DNA of 64,000 nucleotides from Acanthochlamys bracteata (GCA_019914995.1 CM034127.1:7564001-7628000), one strand, 5' to 3'. Shown: positions 1-13,600, counted from the first letter of the stretch. Program-made: numbers and translations. The notes: generated from the letters alone by a model not told the origin.

Positions 1-540
1 ATACAAACTAAAGTACACATTAGTCGGTATAAAATGAAAGTTACTGACTATTAGAGTATTTAGTCTGAAAATTTATCGACTACGTAGAGCTTCCATTGGT
101 ATAGATCTAAAACTAGTTTCTCTTGGTAAACTTACCAATTGCATGCTCAGCAGTAGGTATATTTCTTTAAAAAGGTACTGACTACATCTCAAATAGTTCG
201 AAATGTCTAAAAAATTACTTACGACAGCTTGTTTAGTATGTAATTTTGTGCAAAATATACCGATCGATGTATGTGTTGTCGGAAATTCTCATACAATATT
301 GACACAATTTGTAATAGTCGGAACTTTCTTAGTTATTTACTAACTGTTGTAACTGTCGTCATTCATTTTGACATAATATCAAAAGTCATTCATGTTGTAA
401 CAGTCGGTATATTTATTAAAGTTACTGACTAATTTATATTCATTCACTATTTTTCATTAATACTACAAATTGATTAGATAATTAGTCGGTAATTTTTATT
501 AATATTACTGACTAATTAGATTTTCAGTCGATAAATTGTC
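1..540. repeat. CACTA-like subterminal hairpin repeats
   Basis: TAGTCGGTA-type motifs lie at about 21, 402 and 482. Each is followed 15-25 bases later by TACTGACTA (about 43, 424 and 507), so each pair can fold into a short hairpin; single extra motifs lie near 175 and 523. Clustered short motifs in both orientations are typical of the subterminal regions of plant CACTA (En/Spm) elements. No CACTA terminus or transposase is visible, so the element would have to enter from the left of the window. Class assignment is inference. Confidence 0.4.
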
Positions 541-2593
541 TTAATCAATTTAAACTGCGCCTTCACATAGTCATTTCTTTTCTTCCTCTTCGCTAGCAAG
601 GTTTCTGCTCCACTGTTATTTTTGTCGTCGATCATCAATTCTACTATTGCTTCGTCTGTGCAGGTTATTCATCCCTCTGCTTACCGAATCTGGTGAAGAC
701 GATGCTTTACTAATAAAATGTGAAGATTCATTTTTTCTTTTTCTTCGCTAATATTATTGATGACAAAGCATTTTAACTTTAGTAAGTAGCAAGCATAGTT
801 GAAAGTTCATTTTTTGCACCAATTAATTTATCATACAATCATTCACAACAACAGAATAGGTTTTACTTTAGCCTTAAAACTTATTTCAGATTAGGTTCCC
901 TTTATACATAACGAAATTGTACGCATGATAACATTATTTTAATATTTACGTTGTAACCTACAATTATTAGACCATTCAAAAAATTCTATATATAGACGTT
1001 CAACACATGTAAGTTAGATATCACGACTAACAGTTTATAATTCAATTAGTAGTGTTACAGTTAAATATGAAATATTTAGTTGATTTATGGAATTACATTG
1101 ACGAGATGAATAATTAAAATAAAAAAATAAAATGTGTAAAACTTATTTCCTTAATCCAACAAAAGCAAATGGCATTTTTTTAGAACCTTTTTCTAATCAC
1201 TTTGAATATGCAAAGAGAGTAAAAACTCTTATTAATTATCCAAGGAATTACGGAATCTTCAAAGAGTTTCCATGTAAAATGATATAGAGCACTTTAGGCC
1301 TAATGATTGAGAAGTGATCGAGAATCAATAATGCAGAACTAAAAGTAGTCAAAGAGATGGTAAGGAATTTGATCAACACTACTGTTATTGAGAGAGATGG
1401 TGTTAAATGTAAAAGACAGTGTGGGAGAAAAATTGGATGGTGAAAAGAATGGCATAAAGAGTTAAAAGAGAGAGGTGGTGAAGAGACAAGTGACGGTATT
1501 GAAGAAGAAAGTCTAAAAGTGAACAGAACATCAATGAGAGTGACTCAGGAAAAGATAATGGGAATGATATCGGTAATAGAGCAAGAGATGTCATTGTTTT
1601 GTACATTACGGAAAATACTAATTATATGCATATGTGACAAATAAAATTACTATTGCTGGGTTTATCAGGTTGACTAATATCTTATTGAGTTAGCAACTAT
1701 CTTATAAAACTAAAAGAAGTCTTAAAGGTTTTCATCTTTTTTATCTCGAGAATCTAATTATCATTCTCTTGAGAATGGCTTTTATATTAGCCTTTTCTGA
1801 AAGAATTTAAGGAAGCATTTGATTCATGCCCTTATAATGTTGCGATATTACGTTTGATTTGAAACTAATATTATCCAAAATCACTCAAAATTTTACTAAA
1901 AATGTTCCTTGTTTATATAAAATAAAAAATCAACCCATTCATCCAAATTTAAGAAATAAATAAAATAAAATTGAAAATAAAAAATTAAATAAACAGAAAA
2001 AAGAAATAAAAAGATAAAGAAAGAAAGCAAAATAAAAAAGAAATAAATAAAAGAGGAATAAAGGGAAAAGATTAAATAAGGATAGTTTTTAAGTTAAACA
2101 AGTAACATAATTCACACAAATCAAGAAATAAATATGAACTGATGCTGGATTATTGTAGCGTGACAGATCTTAGATTCTATATGGCTTATGCCTCAATATA
2201 GTAGAATATTTACCATTATGGGTTAGACAAAAGTATGGATAAGTGTGTAAGCACACAAATTTTCATAGTATGTTTTGTCAAAAAATTCTCGATTTCAATT
2301 AGCTTTTGTTGAGCAAGTAAACTCGGCTGTTCAGCTTTGATCCGAATGTTGTTTACATATACAGCTCCTACGATGGTGAACTTATATAGAAACACAAAGA
2401 TTAGCTACCATTGTTATGTGGACTTATCGTGTAGGCATAATCCTCGGCTTTTAAAAAAAAGTCTTTATGCTGTGTTCATATTTTGCCGCTAAAGATATGC
2501 ACATATATGCATTTGCTGGGATCAACAGGCTCAACCCGTACGTTTGCACATGCACTTATAAGCTAGTATTCGTCTAAACTTTATCTTCTCTTA
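541..2593. other. gene-free AT-rich stretch
   Basis: No coding exon, RNA gene or complete mobile element was recognised. About 1900-2100 is a simple A/AAAT-rich run. The interior of the putative CACTA element on the left may extend into this stretch, but no protein similarity is visible. Confidence 0.4.
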
Positions 2594-2833
2594 GGCATAT
2601 TTACCAACACCCTAAATTTCACTTTTTTCAAACTCATTTTTAATACAAAATAAAAAAAATTAAATTAAAATTATTTATCAATTTTTTTAAATTCAAATTT
2701 AAAACTTACTATTACTATAAAATTAATAAAAAATTTATTTTTTATTAAATATTTTTAATTTTTAATTTAATTTTTTAAATCCACTTTCTAAAAACTCCAC
2801 TCCATCTACTTTCAATCATAGGTAAACACGCCC
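2594..2833. mobile_element. Tourist/Harbinger-like MITE, 240 bp
   Basis: The ends GGCATATTTACC and (reverse complement of the right end) GGGCGTGTTTACC form imperfect terminal inverted repeats. TTA is present at 2591-2593 and 2834-2836, which is the 3-bp target duplication expected for PIF/Harbinger MITEs. The interior is extremely AT-rich and non-coding. The element sits in the LTR-like flank of the gypsy relic. Confidence 0.6.
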
Positions 2834-3651
2834 TTACTGGTTGGTTATAAGCTTTGGCTTGCAGTATTGTTGTGCCTATCTGGAAGGTAAGACTTAAGTA
2901 GCAAAGTAGAATCAACGAGCATTTCACCTCATGACTGATTCCATACTTGTATGATCCTTACTCTTGAGTGTGTATGGGCATGCGTATGGCTAAAATGAAG
3001 CCTCAAGAGCACTTGAGCAATGACTATAATATGCACAACATTGCCAAAATACTATAGAACCATCGAGTGACATAGTAGAAACAATCCGGAAGTAATATGA
3101 AACTAGAACTTAGTAGATGGATTTCGACTAGTAGAACCTAGTACTATGGAAGACAAAAAGTAAAAATAAAATTTGTCCAGTACATGCATATCGGCAAGAA
3201 GAGCTTAGCTAAAGGATGTCTACACAAAAGAAAATAAACGTTGTATATCGCTTCTGCAAAAGTGATTGCGAAGAGTGATAGGACTACGGAACTTAGAAAT
3301 GAGTCCACTACACAGCCCTGACGGATTCAAAGTGGTAACATATAGGAGCTACCTTAAGTACCAAACCTAGTTGTAATAGTTCAGGAAGAGTGGAAAAATA
3401 AGATGTTGTCAAATTAAGTAGAGCTGTATTTTAGTAGGCATCTTGGTAGTTTAGGTATTTCCAATTATGTAAAATTCCTTACACAGGAAAGTAGCATGGT
3501 AGCTTGGAAATTCTATCCAAACTATAAATAAGTATATTTTCATTTCGCAAAGGCACCACATACACATCGTTTTCTTGTTCTCTCCCTTAATTCTGTCTTT
3601 CATTGTCTTGTTTCTATCTTTGTTAGTGATCATTTTTCTTAACTTGTATCA
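2834..3651 (+). repeat. probable LTR of a Ty3/gypsy relic (left end not found)
   Basis: The segment carries a TATA-like ACTATAAATAAG near 3520, then a CT-rich leader, and ends in CA at 3651 two bases before a primer-binding-site-like sequence. This is the layout of an LTR U3-R-U5. No second LTR is in the window, so the left boundary is unknown and may lie beyond the MITE at 2594-2833. Confidence 0.4.
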
Positions 3652-3653
3652 AA

Positions 3654-3665
3654 TTGGTATAAGAG
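3654..3665 (+). other. degenerate primer binding site (tRNA-Met type)
   Basis: TTGGTATAAGAG resembles the plant retrotransposon primer site TGGTATCAGAG, complementary to initiator tRNA-Met. It lies two bases after a CA-ending LTR-like block. This orients the relic on the + strand. Confidence 0.5.
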
Positions 3666-5390
3666 TTGGCAATCCTTTGGATCTCTTGATATATGCTAGA
3701 CCCAAGTTGTCATAATCTCTAACTCCAATACCATAAAGGGATGCATAAAGTCTACAACATCTATTGACTCCAATCTTTATAGTTTGAAGCCAAGGAGAAG
3801 TTTAACTAGTAAGAATGATATCATTGTCTTATAGCTAACTTTGAAGCAGATGAATGAGATACAAGTACACATGAGGTAACTCATGCAAGAGTGGATTTGA
3901 AGCTGCATGAAGCACCGGGTCACACATCGGTAACAAACCTTATCCCACCCAACCATCCTCTTACCCTATCTGTCTCACATTCTTATACTTTGCCCTCACC
4001 AGATTACACCATTACCGACCAAGCGAGCAACCACTCTCTACAGCCTTCATTATTCCTACGCATAGCATCCAAATTTTAATATCGCAAGCAACCATAAAAC
4101 TCACATAACATCCTCCACCGCTCATGCTACTCGACACTCCAAACTAATATCTACGCCTACAACACTATTTCGAGTCGACAGCAAGATACAGGCAGTAATC
4201 CAATCATTACCCCTGCAAACATGGATCCTTTGTGAGAACTACCTCTAGTAGACACTTGAAATCTTGTCATATTGGCTTTCTATTGAAAAATCAGACACCA
4301 AACAGTGGCTCGAATAGGTGGATATCAACTTTTAGATTTGCTGTCCTGATCAATTACTCGGTTTTCCTATCAAGTCCTATACGATTAGCAATTTTTCTAT
4401 TTTTGGTATACTTCGCTTCTTCAAAGAATTTTTTGAACTTTGGACTATAAATTACTTGACTATACATAAAGATCATCAAAAGTCTGATTATGTCGTGGCA
4501 TATCGCATTTACAAGTTTCTATTTTAGAGATGTTGTCAAATAGATCTTGGTGGCTCCTATACAATCAGCGAACTTTCATGATCTGTATTATCTTTAATAC
4601 TTGATGAAAATAACTTAATATTGAAATAATTCTTGACATGACCTTTCAACTATAAAGGAGAGATCAACAAAATGTTGCCTAAGCTGAAAGATTTCAGACT
4701 TGATAGTCGGCTTCGTGATCAGCTTAGCACACTTAGACTAGTTCTATGCATCTTGCAATATTTCCAATGCTTAAAATAATTTTCCAGTATATGTTATCAT
4801 CAATATGTTTGAGATTTTTAATAAAATGATTAGTCAATGTTTTTTGGATTTGTTGACCAATTTGAATATTGTGCACGCAAACTGAATGCAGCTATTAATA
4901 CCCTTTTTTAGCAACCAAAAGCTTCTTAGCTAGATTCACCATAATACATACCTCCTTTTGAGATGATATACAAATGTTTCAGTCGGATGGTCCTGCTACA
5001 ATGTTGCTTCTCCAAGCTGTAATTAACGACAACTGCCTTAATGTATTAGTAGCTAACGGATTCTTTTCCTATATTCACCTTGCCTCCAAATGACTCATCC
5101 CTTCATCGTCAACTCCTCTTCAAAGCACATAATTTATTTTATAGGAGGCAATTGCGAACTTTTGAACGTCTCTCCCAATAATTCTATTGACTAGGCATTA
5201 CTAAATAAAATAAGCAAACATTGCTAATTGCCCTACTTGTGCAAAAGTAAAAACAGTAGCCTTGTGTCAGAAATTTCGATTGATTTTATGGAAGGTTTGG
5301 CTATTTTAGAAGAGAAGATATCTATTCTGTTCATGGTTGATCATTTATCCAAATGTGCCCATCTTGTTGCTCTTAGGTACCCCAACTCAT
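3666..5390 (+). pseudogene. Ty3/gypsy gag-pol relic
   Basis: This is the decayed body of a gypsy element. Two integrase pieces can be read. One is a zinc-binding fragment with CPTCAKVK around 5226-5270. The other, in a different frame at 5264-5383, is a 40-codon integrase-core fragment containing IDFMEGL and VDHLSKCAHL, the conserved plant gypsy pattern. The frame difference shows at least one frameshift. Protease, reverse transcriptase and RNase H could not be identified with confidence; the 3' part of pol and the 3' LTR appear to be missing. Confidence 0.6.
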
Positions 5391-6409
5391 GGTTATTAAA
5401 ATTTTAAAATTTTATATCAATAAAATGATCGTACATGTTATAAGATTTTATTTATATCAAATAAGATCACAATCTTAATTCTAAAGTTCTTAATATCCCG
5501 ATTTGTTTGCAATCTTACGATTTCAGCTATAAAAAGTTTTTTGTAATTTAAACGGATTGGAGGGTTGTTTTACAAAAATTGCTATAAAAGCTTTTGCTGT
5601 AAGCTTGTGAACTTTTCTTCTTTCGTCATGATTTATTATCCTAATTCGTTTCCTCTTTGAGGTCGAAGTGTAAATTTCTCCAATCCGATCGAATCTACGC
5701 CGATCTAATATCTAATTCTTGCTTCGTCCATAATTTCACCATTAAGCGAATATCCGTTGATTGCTCCCCCGTCTGATAATCTAACGTGGCCATCATGCGA
5801 CGATAGATGAGCCAGATGTGACGTTGATTCATCACACCTAAGGGATCTTAAATGCCTTCTCTTGTTAATAAAAATAACTCAATCAATTTAATTGCCCCAA
5901 ATTTTTATCTAGAATCGATTGATCGGTGGAGTAGAGGAGATTAGAAATCTTCATGTATTTGGAGAGCTTTAGGATCTTAAGCGAAGCCGAAATAGTTAGT
6001 GAAAATTTGTGGTGTGTTTGTAGCAGATGCTGTGATATTTTATTTATTTTATGAGAGATTTATTATAAGAGTAAAAAATAATTAAATAAAAGGCAAAGTT
6101 TAAAGGTGTGAGCAATGCAATGAGAATGATTTGATAAAATATTTTCGGTGTTTTTTTTGTTGAAATTATTGATAAAATGAAATACTCAGAGCAAGAAAAA
6201 CACTAAGAGCAAGAAGAATATTTTAGAATGAAAAATATTTTTATCTTATTTTAAAAAATGAGTTATACTTTTATTTATCTTTAAAAATAATAAAAATAAG
6301 TAATAAAAAATTTTCTAATATAAAATATTTTATACATTTAAAAATTTAAATAGTTATGTAAAAAAGTTTTAAAAAATTAATTAAAAGATATGAAATAATG
6401 AATGAATAA
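5391..6409. other. gene-free stretch
   Basis: Low-complexity AT-rich DNA flanks a less AT-rich block at about 5610-6000. No ORF, RNA gene or terminal repeat could be assigned. It may be more of the decayed gypsy element or a separate old insertion. Confidence 0.35.
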
Positions 6410-9294
6410 GGTCATGTTTGGGAGTGCTTATTTGTGGCTTTTAGCAAAAAATAAGCACTCAACAGTGTTTGGCATGTTTGGCAACGCGTGCTTATGGCCA
6501 AATAAGCTGCTTGTTGTGCTCTAAAAAAAAAAGCATCGAATCCATGCTTTTCATAACAAGCAGCACGGGAGCTTCTTTACCCATGACACGAAATGACCAT
6601 TCGATCCGTACTAAGTTAGAGAAATTACAACACTATATAAACACTCATACCCCTACTCTTTCCTCACAGGCTCTCATTTTTCCATCTTTTCCGATTTCTT
6701 CGTTTCTTCTTCTCTCGCTCGGGTTAGTTCCGTTGCCGAAAGGAGACCGGAGAGGCTCCAGTTCTTCTATTCTTTTCTTCTATCGGTGGAGTTATTTCTT
6801 GTGATGAATTTGTTTTTGTTCTTAATCGAATCGGATTTGTTTGTGGTTTTGAGATCTAGATTTTTTTTTTCTTTACGAAATTTTGAAGAAAAATTTGTTA
6901 ATCTGCCGATCAATTGATTGGTGTGGTTCTTGATGGCCAAGAGACTCTGCGTATTGACTTGAGAAGAAATTACGAGCAATTACTAAGATATTTTTTATTG
7001 TAGTTCATTCTAGACGGATGTATTTTTATGTAATCAAGTTCTCAGTAGATATTAATCTTTTGTTCTTTATCTTTGCTTTAGAGCTTTTTGGTTTTAATTT
7101 GAATAAATCATGCTCAGTAGATATTAAAAATATGTATAATGAGAAGAACTTGTCGCTTGTATTGAATTGAATTTTTTTTGTTTCTTGAGTGAAAGCATAG
7201 CAAAAGCAATGCATGGTGAGTTTTTAATGGCTTTGCTTCACACCACTGCTCTCATTCAGTGTTAACGATTACTTTCGCTTAATAGAAGAATGAATGAAAG
7301 AAAATGACTTGAATGAAAAGGATAAATATGAATTGAGAAGGTGTGTTGTGTTGTATTTTGCTTCTTTGTATGCATGCATATGAAAAGATAGTTTTGCATG
7401 TAGCTAATTGTCTATGCATGTGGTTCATAGTTTGAATAGCCCTGTAGGCTTTGCTAATTGTCTAACCTGTCTATGCATTGCTAATTGTCTACTTCTCTTT
7501 GCTCTCTACTGACTGTAGGCATTAGCTTAGGAGTTTGAAAAGTTATTTATTTATATGTTTAAACAATTAAATGAATGTTTATATGTTTATATAAATATCT
7601 AGTGCTATTTCACTTTGGCTATGTATATCCACCGGCCGTTTATATAAATATTCTAACCCATTTAACTATTTGTTTGTTCCTTTCGCTATGCATGTCCTCC
7701 ATTTGGCTTATGCTTGGGCTCTCTTTGGATGTTTATATAAATATCCAAGACTTTTCATTACAATTTTATCTTGTTCCTAGGCTTAACTCATTAACTACTT
7801 GCTCTTAGTATAATATTTATAGGATTTGTGGTATTAGTGAATACTTCATTAACTCATATATGTACGTATAGTGTATACTATTCTTTGTTAACTCATTAAC
7901 TCATCTTTTGTTTTATAGTATTTATAGACTTCATTAACTCATATCCTGTTGTTAACTTATATATATATATATATATATAGTATTTATTAGGACTTATGTT
8001 AGTTGTCTAATTGTGTGTTTATAGGACTTATGCTAATTGATATGAAATGTCATGATGTGGATTTATGGACATGACAGATCTCTATGGATTTAGTGCGCCA
8101 CATTGATATGAAAACATAGATAGGATACGTTGATATTATATTTTCTTTATATATTAATTTTGGTGGTTCTTTGTTTATAACGTGGGAGGTCTCATTACAG
8201 TTTTGAGAAGTTCATACTGCATTTATGCTGATGTCTAACTTTGTTTTGCAGATTCAATAGCTCTTTTGCTAGGCGAGCCATCAATCTAGTGGTGTCATCA
8301 GAATGGTCTCTGCCCACAACAGTCAGCAAATCTACACAAAGGCAACCAACACATAGATTCCTAGATCTTGGAGCGCCTATGGCTTACACTGATTTGTCGT
8401 AGGCTTGAATGTATCTATTGAAAGTAGTGGTAATGACTTGAGAAATTTTGTTATTATGGATATTTTGTTGAGATGCTTTCTTTATCTATGTGAATGAACA
8501 GCATTACCAAATATTTATGTAGCTAAGCAATGTTATACAGTTGTATTTTGGCTCATCGTTTCTGATTGCTATTAATTCCAGCAAATGTCACCGTTTTAGT
8601 TTGGTTCTCTTGTTCTGTTGTGCCCTTGCAGCTAATCTTAGAAATTTGAAAAATTATTTATATGCTTGAGTTGTGTAGTCGCTATCTTAAAAGTAGTTAA
8701 TAGTCATGAAAATGAATTTGTAAAGACATGTAAGGTAAATATGAGGTTTCATTGGCTGGTAGTTCTAAGAACTTCTTATTTGTTGCGTTTATGCTGATGT
8801 CTAATTTTATTTTATAGATCAATGGCTCTCTTGCTAGGCGTACAAGAGGTGCATCTATAGTTACTTAGAAAGCTTGAAATGTAATTAAAGAGAAAATATA
8901 TCCTTATGTTATAAAATATATTTATTAATAGGTTTATAAATATTATTACAAAAAATATTAAACAAAAAAATATTTTAAAAATATGTTATAAAATTAATTT
9001 TCAAAAGACTTGATAATACATAAAAATAGATTTATAAATTTATTCCATCGTATATTATATATTTAAAGATATTTTAATTATTGTATATTTTATTCACTTA
9101 TAAGTATAAATTTAGTTAAACATATTTTTAATTTTTTTTTAATAAAAATTTTAAACAGTAAAATTTATTCAAATAAAATTTAATAAAAAGTAGCTTTTTT
9201 AGTAAAAAAGCACCAGCCATTTTTTTCAGCAAAAACATATAAATAATAATTTTTGAATAAAAGCTTTAAATTTTAAATTTAGTCAAATACGGCC
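6410..9294. mobile_element. 2.9-kb non-autonomous element, Harbinger-like TIR, TAA duplication
   Basis: The left end GGTCATGTTTGGGAGTGC and the reverse-complemented right end GGCCGTATTTGACTAAAT form imperfect inverted repeats. They are flanked by TAA at 6407-6409 and 9295-9297. The interior has CT-rich leader-like sequence (about 6640-6800) and exon-like scraps near 8250-8400 and 8815-8870, but no transposase. The right-hand 400 bp is clearly similar to the right end of the element at 54033-57709, and the left ends also match, so the two form one family. The TIR and 3-bp duplication suggest PIF/Harbinger, but the length and lack of coding sequence leave the class unproven. Confidence 0.6.
7958..7979. 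repeat. (TA)11 microsatellite
   Basis: This is an uninterrupted TA dinucleotide run inside the 2.9-kb mobile element. Confidence 0.9.
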
Positions 9295-10210
9295 TAAATC
9301 ACGATGTATAAGTAACGCAAAACGACTCCTAATACCAAACCGCAACTAACCATCCCAGCCGGTCTTGACCAGTTCCCGGTGCGAAGTCAAACGGGTTAAA
9401 CTAAAAGTAATCTATTAGGACGCAACGTTGGTCAGTCCAATCCAACCTGTCTTCATGTATGAAAACAGTGCTCTCACCGAACGCTCATTTCTAGCCGGGT
9501 CATCTCACTACGGAGAGCCTATCAAATCCACCGTCTATCTTTGAAGAATTAAGATCTGCTTTATGATAACCGGTAGATTAGGCATCCGCACCTACTGCCC
9601 GCGCGAATGTGTCGGTAGCTATCAAGCGCATTGCATGGATAAAGAAAGCTTAAGATCTCTTCGTTTCTCCACCGACAGCGAACTAGAAGATATCAGATCA
9701 TGTGTACTCAATGAACACAAAAAATCCTTTTAACTACTAAAAACATTCCATCACATGAAATTATTGAAATAATGATTACGTGTCAGTTCTGTAATGGTTG
9801 GATTTCTTGTCTTGGAACGCTTTGGTTGTTAAAATTCGTTTAGAACTATTGTCGTTGTTACAATGAAAGTAAAAGAGTCATATTTTAGCATAGCTTAAAA
9901 GCAAACGAGTGACTTATACATTTTATAAATTAAAAAATTAATTATAATATCGCACAGTTTTTTATAAATTGCAAATTATTAAAATATCAAATCATTAAAA
10001 AGTTATAAAAAATTTTAAAAATTATTTTTGAAAAAATCTTATTTATTTAGCAATTTCAAATGACCTAAACACTTACTGGCCGAATGAAGGAAAGAGTGTT
10101 GTCTCTCTCTCTACCAAAATATATTTTTCATAATTCTTAATGTATGATTAGTAAACTTATACTAACGATACTAATCGTATTAAGAAATAATAAAACTTGT
10201 AAAAACAATA
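9295..10210. other. intergenic DNA upstream of CESA3
   Basis: No gene is visible. 9310-9720 has a higher GC content than its surroundings and no repeat structure; it may hold distal promoter elements. A short CT microsatellite (about 10100-10112) lies closer to the gene. Confidence 0.4.
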
Positions 10211-10625
10211 AAGTATAAATAAAAAATTAATCTGGGTGTTATAGCGTCTCTGTCACTCTTAGCTGCTCTACCTCTCCTTTGAGTATTATTATTGGCATTT
10301 GTAGCAACACTGAAACACACACAAAAGAAACAAGGAGAGAGAAGATAGAGAGAGATCCGGAGATACCTCTTTCTCTAGTGCTGCTACATTTTGTTCAGTG
10401 ATTTATTTCTCAATCAATAGGTTAGCATTCTATGGATTTTTTTTTTTAAAAATTTCCCTTTTTTGTGCTTCTTTGGGTTTGTAGTTCAGTTAGGTATGAT
10501 GTACAATTGTTGTGAAATCTGTGACTGATTTGTTGCAGAGGAATGCGGCGGCGCTAGATCTGAGTAGTGACTTGAGTCCACCGGAAGAGTAATCAGCTAA
10601 TTCCAATTTCCTTTTTTTATTTCCG
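10211..10625 (+). promoter_or_regulatory. CESA3 core promoter and 5' leader with intron and mini-uORF
   Basis: A TATA box candidate TATAAAT lies at 10214-10220, so transcription probably starts near 10245. The leader is rich in CT and GA runs. It contains a probable 5' UTR intron from GTTAGC at 10421 to the TTGCAG acceptor ending at 10538. Just downstream is a four-codon upstream ORF, ATG CGG CGG CGC TAG, at 10543-10557. It lies 68 bases before the main ATG at 10626 and is the only ATG in the spliced leader that I can see. TATA box and start site are predictions. Confidence 0.55.
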
Positions 10626-13600
10626 ATGGAAAGCGAAGGCGAGACTGGGGTAAGCCTTGAAAATCTAATCTTTTAACATCAAGATTCAGATTTCTTGCTA
10701 TCGAATTGTGATAATCCCCATATACTCTAATAACGTGGATTGCTTCTTGAAAGTTTCTCTACTCTTAATTGGGCTGTTTTCTGAATCTTCTTCCTAGCTC
10801 CAAGATCTCATTCTGAGTTAAAATTGGTGTTGAATTTCAATTCTTTACTAAATTTCGGTACCATTTCACTAGATCTCAGCTTGACACTTTTCTCATAATT
10901 CTCAATTTCAGTAGTGACGTTGTAGTTTTCTTTCTATGCTCTTTTGTGTTCGAAATATGGAGCCTAATCTTTTCTCCTATGTGCTTTGCTTTAGTTGTTT
11001 ATTATTCTCTTTTTGCTGAAAGTTGTATTTGATAGCTGATTGTTTTTCCCTTGAAGAAATCTGCAAAGCATGCTAGTGGTCAGGTCTGCCAGATCTGTGG
11101 TGACGATGTCGGCACAACTGTCGATGGTGAGCTATTTGTTGCCTGTGATGGATGTAGCTTCCCTGTCTGCCGCCTGTGCTATGAATACGAGCGCAAGGAC
11201 GGCAAGCAATCGTGTCCTCAGTGCAAGACTAAGTACAAGCGACACAAAGGTCCTTTTTTTATACCACTGTGGTACTTTTAAGTTCTACTCTTTGGATCTT
11301 TAGAAGTTACTATACTTCGATTGTGTTAATGCAGGAAGCCCGCCAATCCCTGGGGAAGAGGGAGAGGAAGGAGATGCTGATGATGTAGTTAGTGACTACA
11401 ATTATCCATCTGGCAACCATGATTCCAAGCAGAAAACTGCTGAACGCATGCTCGGCTGGCACTCGAACTATGGACGTGGGGAAGACATTGGCCCTCCAAA
11501 ATATGATAGCGGAGAGATAGCTCTCAATCATATTCCCTTGCTCACTCATAGTCGCATGGTATGCTTCTGTCCAAAATAGTATCTCATTCTAGTTGTTTTG
11601 TTGAAGTGATAAAATGGAAAGAAATCTCATATATGCTACATCTTCTAATTAATGTGGATGTTTAGCACTCTGGCGAGCTCTCAATGGGTTCACCTGACCA
11701 CCATATGATGTCTCCTGGAGGTGGTGGAGGCAAGCGTGTGCATCCCCTACCTTACTCTGATATCAGTCGTTCACGTATGTGTCTCCTTGCTGTCTCATTC
11801 AATTTCTTTTGGAAGGATTTGACCTTCAGTTGCTATATAGTGGTGACAATTCACATCTTGTTGTCTTTGGCAGCCAATATAAGGAGTGCAGATCAATCGA
11901 GAGAATTTTCAGGTAACCTAGGAAATGTTGCTTGGAAAGAAAGAGTTGATGGTTGGAGGATGAAGCAAGATAAAAATGCTGCTTCTATGCATGGCACTAG
12001 CCATGCTCCTTCTGAGGGCAGAGGAGCAACTGATATTGATGCAGCCACAGATTACAATATGGATGATGCCTTATTGTGAGTCTATCAAGGAAATTATTTT
12101 GTTATTCATTATAGAAGAGTGTTCTTCTATTATTAATTGATATCATTATACATGACACTTTCTGTGTGGACAAAGTCACTGGATGCCATGACTGAATAGA
12201 ATATTGAAGGGCTTGTCTAAGTTAACTCCTCTATGCTTCCATTAAAATTATCTATTTTTCCTGGACAAATGAGAATTATGTGCTCCACCATAAAACTATT
12301 TGTGGTTAGGCTACTGTCAATTTGCACATGTTTAAGTGTCTTTACATGCTTCTCATATAAATAGAATTATTGTATTGTTTGTTGGACTTCTCAAAATTGC
12401 AAAGCATCCAAAACTTGTGTTGATATTTGTTCTTATGAATTGCAGGAATGATGAAGCTCGCCAACCATTGTCCAGAAAAGTTTCTCTTCCCTCATCTAGG
12501 ATAAACCCGTACAGGATGGTTATTGTTTTACGGCTGGTTATCCTTTCAATCTTCTTGCATTATCGTATCACAAATCCTGTGCGCAATGCTTATGCCTTGT
12601 GGCTATTGTCTGTGATATGTGAGATTTGGTTCGCAGTGTCATGGATATTAGATCAATTCCCAAAGTGGTTTCCAGTGAATCGTGAGACATACTTGGACCG
12701 ACTGGCTATTAGGTAGGATTCTACTAGTACTTTCCCAAATTGAATAATCCAACATCATGTTTAAACACTAGGGTTGACAAAAGATAGGTATGAGTTAATT
12801 GCGTTAATATTCATGCAGGTACGATCGTGAGGGTGAACCTTCGCAATTAGCTTCTGTTGACATTTTCGTCAGTACTGTGGATCCTTTGAAGGAGCCTCCA
12901 CTTGTCACTGCCAACACTGTGTTGTCGATTCTTGCAGTTGATTATCCTGTTGACAAGGTTTCTTGCTATGTCTCTGATGACGGAGCAGCTATGCTAACAT
13001 TTGAAGCTCTCTCTGAAACTTCAGAGTTTGCGAGGAAATGGGTCCCATTCTGCAAGAAGTACAGCATTGAGCCAAGAGCTCCAGAATGGTATTTCTCACA
13101 GAAAATAGATTACCTGAAAGATAAGGTTCATCCTTCCTTTGTCAAAGATAGGCGAGCAATGAAGGTATTAAAGTCTACAGCTTTTACAATGGTATTATGA
13201 TTTTACTTGCCTTTAAATTGCTGATTTGTATCTATGATGGCTCCAGAGAGAATATGAAGAATTTAAAGTTCGTGTCAATGGCCTTGTCGCCAAAGCCCAA
13301 AAAGTTCCAGATGAAGGATGGGTCATGCAAGATGGGACACCTTGGCCTGGGAATAATACTAGAGACCATCCTGGAATGATCCAGGTTAGTTAATCTGCTT
13401 GTTGTTTACTTATGATTTTGAGTGGTGATATATTTATTTTGTTCGATAACATCTTGGGTTTAGTTGTTAGACAAACAATTGCTTAGTCTAACCTGGTTCT
13501 ATCATTCTAGCTATAGAAATTTATAGAAGACTTCATGATGGCTATTGAAGTTAAATTTAGTGTTGAAGGATCAAATGTCATCTTATTTGAGATCTTGGGA

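Noticed and set aside
6469..6804. 111-codon ORF at the left end of the 2.9-kb element
   Set aside because: It begins inside the TIR and is not matched as a protein in the related element at 54 kb.
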